Assembly (NCBI RefSeq): GCF_019711415.1
Contig: NZ_JAIGNJ010000002.1
Location: 496,001-560,000, forward strand
DNA: 64,000 nt
Direction: 5' to 3'
Origin: Qipengyuania vesicularis
GTDB lineage: Bacteria; Pseudomonadota; Alphaproteobacteria; Sphingomonadales; Sphingomonadaceae
The notes beneath the pieces were generated by a model. It did no database searches. It was not told the origin of the DNA and was given only the letters and a program-made list of their open reading frames with translations. A program made the translations under genes and the position numbers. This document shows, piece by piece, positions 60,496 through 64,000 of the stretch. Numbering within the stretch: position 1 is the stretch's first letter; every line of letters begins with the position of its first letter.

Positions 60496-61590
60496 GTGGT
60501 GACCGCGCTCCGATCTACCAGGACCGATACGGCTAGCGCGTCGCCTGCCCCCGCCTCGGTGCGGGTGATGCTGGTCGACGATTCGCTGACCGTGCGAACA
60601 GTCTTTTCGCGCATGATCGAGCGCGAGAAGGAAATGACTATTGTCGCGAGTGCAAGCACCGCGGAACGCGGCCTCGAGGAACTGCGCAAGCATCGCGTCG
60701 ACGTGACCCTGCTCGACCTCGAAATGCCCGGAATGGGCGGCATAGAGGCGCTTCCCAAGATCCTGGCGGCCTCACCGCGCACCAAGGTCCTGGTCATTTC
60801 CTCGCTCACCGCAGAAGGTGCCGAGCATACGGTCAAGGCGCTGCGCATGGGCGCCGCCGACACCATGCTCAAACCCCGCCCCGGTGGATTCAACGACGAT
60901 TACCGCGCGCAACTGATCGCCAAGATCCGTGCGCTGAAGGGACTGGCTCCCTACGAGCGGCCAGCTCCGATTGCACCGGCGCCGGCGCAGCGCCGGGCGG
61001 GCAAGAAGCCGCAAGTACTTGCCATCGGTGCATCGACCGGTGGCATCCACGCGCTCAACCTGTTCCTTCGCCAGATCCCGAAGAATTTCGACCTGCCGAT
61101 CCTGATCACGCAGCACCTGCCGGGAAGCTTCATCCCCGTTTTCGCCAGCCAGATGGAAACGGCCGCCGGCCGCAAGGCAGTGCTGGCGGACGAGGGTGTC
61201 GAGATTACCCGCGGCACCATCGTGATCGCACCCGGTCACGGCCATATGGTCGTACGCCGCAAGGGCGCCCGTTTCGTGACCGGCCTCGCCCACCACCCTG
61301 TGAAGAGCGGCTGCACGCCATCGGTCGACCCGATGTTCGAAACTCTTGCAGAAGCCTACGAAGGCAAGGTGGCCGGCATCCTCCTGTCCGGCATGGGCCG
61401 CGACGGGACTGACGGGGCAGATGCGATCATCGCCGCCGGAGGCTCCATGTACGCACAGAGCGCAGACACCTGCGCAGTCTGGGGCATGCCGCGCGATATC
61501 ACCGAACGGGGACTTGCATCCGCCGTCCTTCCTCCCGCCGAACTGGCGGACCGAGTCCTTGCCAGCGTGGGAGCCGATGCATGGCGCTAG
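60496..61590 (+). CDS. cheB: Chemoreceptor glutamate methylesterase CheB
   Basis: CheB removes methyl groups from chemoreceptors and is activated by CheA. The 364-residue protein has an N-terminal receiver (VMLVDDS, phospho-acceptor D74 in LLDLEMPGMGG) and the methylesterase domain. Catalytic Ser 180 is in IGASTGGIHAL, with the His region TQHLPGSF and the Asp region LSGMGRDGTDGADAI. It starts with GTG 60496 and overlaps cheR by ten bases. Confidence 0.96.
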   Translation: MVTALRSTRTDTASASPAPASVRVMLVDDSLTVRTVFSRMIEREKEMTIVASASTAERGLEELRKHRVDVTLLDLEMPGMGGIEALPKILAASPRTKVLVISSLTAEGAEHTVKALRMGAADTMLKPRPGGFNDDYRAQLIAKIRALKGLAPYERPAPIAPAPAQRRAGKKPQVLAIGASTGGIHALNLFLRQIPKNFDLPILITQHLPGSFIPVFASQMETAAGRKAVLADEGVEITRGTIVIAPGHGHMVVRRKGARFVTGLAHHPVKSGCTPSVDPMFETLAEAYEGKVAGILLSGMGRDGTDGADAIIAAGGSMYAQSADTCAVWGMPRDITERGLASAVLPPAELADRVLASVGADAWR

Positions 61591-62453
61591 AAGACGCTTC
61601 CCACACGATCATTGCCGACTTGCTCAATTCGCGTACCGGACAGACTCTGACTGAAAGCCGCAGGTGGCGTATCTCCACCGCACTGTCCGGCCTGTTTCGT
61701 GAGTTCGGGATCGAGAATGTCGACCAGCTCGCCTGCATGCTAGAGCGGCCGGGCGAGCACCGCCTCGCGACGCGCGTCGTCGAAGCCTTGCTCAATAACG
61801 AGACCTACTTCTTCCGCGATCACGCCTATTTCGCGACGCTCGCCAATACGGTCCTTCCCGAGCTGGCAAAGAAGCGTGCATCGACACGCAAGCTTTCGAT
61901 CTGGTCGGCCGGATGCTCCACGGGGCAGGAAGTTCTGAGCCTGGCGATGACCTTCTGCGAACAGCCGGGGCGCTGGAACGACTGGACGATCGAAATCCTC
62001 GGGACAGACGTATCGGGCAAGGCCATCGAACAGGCGCGCACAGGGATCTACTCGCAGTTCGAAATCCAGCGCGGAATTTCGGTTGCCCAGATGCTCAACT
62101 TCTTCTCCGAGACCGGAAAGGGCTGGAAGGTGTCCGACCGTGTACTCGGCATGACCCGCTTCGAGCAGCGCAACATTCTGGACTTGCCGCCGCCTGGTCG
62201 CTTCGACCTCGTCTTGTGCCGCAACTGCCTGCTCTATTTCGATCCCCAGACCCGCCGCGACGCCTTCGATCGGTTGGCTGGAGGCATTGCGCCTGACGGA
62301 TTCCTCATGCTCGGCGCCGGTGAAACCGTCGTCGGGCAGACAGACAAGTTCGAACCCGCACCCTGCGGCTCGGCAATGTACCTGCCCAAAGTCGCCACCA
62401 GCGCAGTGGGAGCGGTGCTTGGCGATTTCGCTCCGCGGGCCGCCACGGCCTGA
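61581..62453 (+). CDS. cheR: Chemoreceptor glutamate methyltransferase CheR
   Basis: CheR methylates chemoreceptor glutamates with SAM. The 290-residue protein has an N-terminal helical domain (LLNNETYFFRDHAYFATLAN, the NETxFFR signature). The catalytic domain contains WSAGCSTGQEVLSLAMTF, ILGTDVSGKAIEQARTGIYS and DLVLCRNCLLYFDPQTRRDA. It is the last gene of cheA-cheW-cheY-cheB-cheR. A 135-base gap with TTTACC/TTAG sequence follows. Confidence 0.96.
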   Translation: MALEDASHTIIADLLNSRTGQTLTESRRWRISTALSGLFREFGIENVDQLACMLERPGEHRLATRVVEALLNNETYFFRDHAYFATLANTVLPELAKKRASTRKLSIWSAGCSTGQEVLSLAMTFCEQPGRWNDWTIEILGTDVSGKAIEQARTGIYSQFEIQRGISVAQMLNFFSETGKGWKVSDRVLGMTRFEQRNILDLPPPGRFDLVLCRNCLLYFDPQTRRDAFDRLAGGIAPDGFLMLGAGETVVGQTDKFEPAPCGSAMYLPKVATSAVGAVLGDFAPRAATA

Positions 62454-62513
62454 TCGAATTGGCCCCGATCACTAGGACATCTGGGTTGCCCTACGCGCAA
62501 GGTAAATATTGAG

Positions 62514-62528
62514 TTTACCGTTAATTAG
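62514..62528 (+). promoter_or_regulatory. Possible CtrA-like site before the GGDEF-EAL gene
   Basis: TTTA-N7-TTAG is two mismatches from TTAA-N7-TTAA, about 60 bases before the chosen GTG start. It is weak alone and listed because similar sites precede the parA unit and the mini-ORF unit. Confidence 0.2.
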
Positions 62529-62588
62529 CGAATGCGCGGTAACGAAAAGACAGAACAAAATACGCCTGGTATGCCAAGGGGAATTTGC

Positions 62589-64000
62589 GTGCGTTCACAT
62601 ACCGAATTGGCTCAGAAAAGCACGCGCGTCATGATCTTCGCGCCGCTCGCTGCGCTGGCGGGCATCGTGGGCACGACCGCACTCCTCGCAGTGGTGGGAC
62701 CGGACATGGGCATCGCCTCGATCCGTTCGGTACTGAGCGGCGGGCTGATCGCCTTCCTGGCGAGCGTGGGCGGGTTCGCCGTGCTCGGGATCAGGCATCT
62801 CGGCAAGCTTGAACGCCTCTCCAACAGCGATGCCCTGACGCTCCTTCCTAACCGACGCGCACTGCACCGGGACGTTGCCGCCAGCATGTCTGCCGAGCAC
62901 GAGCTCGCTCTCGCAATCGTCGATCTCGACGGCTTCAAGATCATCAACGATCACTACGGCCATATCGTCGGCGATGCGACCATCGGCGCCATCGGCCAGA
63001 TCATCCGCGACATCTGCGGCGCGGATGCCGACATCTACCGCCTTGGCGGCGACGAATTCGCGATCATGATGCACGGAGAACTCGCCGGCACGCTGCTCGA
63101 AGGGCATTGCCGCAGGATCATCGAGCGGCTTGCCAAATCGATCAAGGTCGAGGAACGCCGCCTGACGCTGGGCGCCAGCATCGGCCTCGCTCGAAATGCG
63201 CCGGGGCAAACGGTAACCTCTTCGGAAATGCTGCGCCGGGCCGATGTGGCAATGTACGCCTCCAAGCGGGGCGGCAAGATGCGTTGCACCTGGTTCAACG
63301 AGGCATTCGACCGCAGCCGCGAACAGATCAAGCAGCTCGACGACGACCTGCGCCGCGCCCTCACACTGGGCGAGTTCCGGATGCATTACCAGCCGCTGGT
63401 GGACAGCCGGACGCGCAAGATCGTCGCCGTAGAAAGCCTGATGCGGTGGGAACGTGCCGACGGAAAGGCGGTCGGCCCGAATACCTTTATCCCGGTTGCC
63501 GAGGAATCGGGCCTGATCAACCCTATCGGCCTGTGGGTCCTGCGCCGCGCCTGCTGCGACGCGCTCGAGTGGGAGGGGGTGACACTTTCGGTCAATATCT
63601 CTGCCGCCCAGTTGCGCAATCCAGAGTTCCCGATCCAGCTCGGACACATACTCGAAGAGACCGGTTTCGACCCAGAACGCCTCGAGCTGGAAATCACCGA
63701 GACCTGCCTCGTGCTCGACCCCGTCGTTGCCGAACGCAGTCTCAACCTCATTCGCGGTTTCGGCGTCAGCATTGCCCTCGACGATTTCGGGACCGGCTAT
63801 GCCTCGATCGGATTCCTGCGCCAGTTCCGCTTCGAGAAGCTGAAGATCGACCGCAGCCTGGTCATGCAGGCAAGCGAGGACGAATCGAGCCGCGCGATGA
63901 TGCTCTCCAGCATTACCATGGCGCAGGCGATGGACATGGCGGTCACGGCCGAGGGCGTCGAGACTGAGGAACAGGCAGACATGGTTCGCGCCGCCGGATG
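62589..64000 (+). CDS. GGDEF-EAL bifunctional c-di-GMP enzyme (3' end cut by window edge)
   Basis: The visible 470 codons encode two N-terminal membrane helices (about residues 15-35 and 45-70) and a GGDEF domain with an intact signature (L152 then GGDEF 153-157). An EAL domain follows, in which the motif reads ESLMR at 282-286. It keeps E282, NISA, EITE, DDFGTGYAS, KID and EGVE, so it looks active as a phosphodiesterase too. GTG 62589 is chosen for its AAGGGGA site. In-frame ATGs at 62571 and 62532 lack one. Its place after cheR suggests a link between chemotaxis and c-di-GMP. Confidence 0.9.
   Translation, partial: MRSHTELAQKSTRVMIFAPLAALAGIVGTTALLAVVGPDMGIASIRSVLSGGLIAFLASVGGFAVLGIRHLGKLERLSNSDALTLLPNRRALHRDVAASMSAEHELALAIVDLDGFKIINDHYGHIVGDATIGAIGQIIRDICGADADIYRLGGDEFAIMMHGELAGTLLEGHCRRIIERLAKSIKVEERRLTLGASIGLARNAPGQTVTSSEMLRRADVAMYASKRGGKMRCTWFNEAFDRSREQIKQLDDDLRRALTLGEFRMHYQPLVDSRTRKIVAVESLMRWERADGKAVGPNTFIPVAEESGLINPIGLWVLRRACCDALEWEGVTLSVNISAAQLRNPEFPIQLGHILEETGFDPERLELEITETCLVLDPVVAERSLNLIRGFGVSIALDDFGTGYASIGFLRQFRFEKLKIDRSLVMQASEDESSRAMMLSSITMAQAMDMAVTAEGVETEEQADMVRAAG

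Overview
The window looks like chromosomal core genome of an alphaproteobacterium in the Sphingomonadales, most like the Erythrobacter / Qipengyuania / Altererythrobacter group. The reasons are high GC, tightly packed genes, a complete Entner-Doudoroff operon (zwf-edd-glk-eda), DUF1465/RcdA with paired DUF465 genes, PtsP without sugar-PTS genes, two TonB-dependent receptors and possible CtrA-like promoter sites. The genus is inferred from protein sequence character, not from a search. I see no insertion sequence, prophage, integrase, CRISPR array or rRNA.

Layout. 1-5.7 kb: trigger factor (cut by the left edge), tRNA-Leu, DUF3297, the GTPase Der, a DUF2721 membrane protein, a large exported TPR protein and a 70-residue orphan. 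5.7-7.9 kb: bacterioferritin and its ferredoxin Bfd, with two Fur-like palindromes at the bfd promoter, then a DUF418 membrane protein. 8.1-11 kb: a three-gene unit of an orphan ParA-type ATPase, a disordered protein with a ribbon-helix-helix-like tail, and a TPR/SPOR lipoprotein. 11-15.4 kb: aspartate carbamoyltransferase overlapping a dihydroorotase homologue that lacks its metal ligands, SppA and tRNA-Val. 15.5-19 kb: a small glycine-rich protein and a TetR regulator divergent from a TonB receptor. 19-24.2 kb: serS-surE, a potassium channel, DUF1761 and rimO. 24.4-27.8 kb: a CHASE2/degenerate GGDEF/EAL protein, a small transcription unit with a hairpin-masked ribosome site ahead of a 14-codon ORF, and a transglutaminase-like protein. 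27.9-32.7 kb: the Entner-Doudoroff operon. 32.7-38 kb: tilS, an exported coiled-coil/TPR protein, a RodZ-like protein and ptsP, all on the minus strand. 38-47.8 kb: DUF465 pair, rcdA, glpK, an MBL hydrolase, nadA, membrane proteins, an old-yellow-enzyme reductase and a CitE-like lyase. 47.8-57.2 kb: lipB with a lipoprotein, a PmtA-like methyltransferase, an MFS transporter, arsC, a Fur-boxed siderophore receptor, an orphan 2Fe-2S subunit, a class II aldolase and a MATE transporter. 57.2-62.5 kb: chemotaxis operon cheA-cheW-cheY-cheB-cheR. It is followed by a GGDEF/EAL protein cut by the right edge.

How the genes work together. Bfr/Bfd and the siderophore receptor form an iron-storage and uptake theme tied by a shared Fur-like motif. 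zwf-edd-glk-eda carry glucose to pyruvate and glyceraldehyde-3-phosphate, with the lactonase missing from the operon. The che operon and two c-di-GMP proteins point to motile/sessile control. No gap between genes exceeds 300 bases; the longest are 7873-8151 and 24164-24409. The first holds one possible CtrA-like site. In the second I see only scattered TTAACC half sites and AT-rich promoter-like sequence. A recurrent architectural quirk is that six of eleven convergent gene pairs end in interlocked stop codons sharing exactly four bases, usually CTAG.
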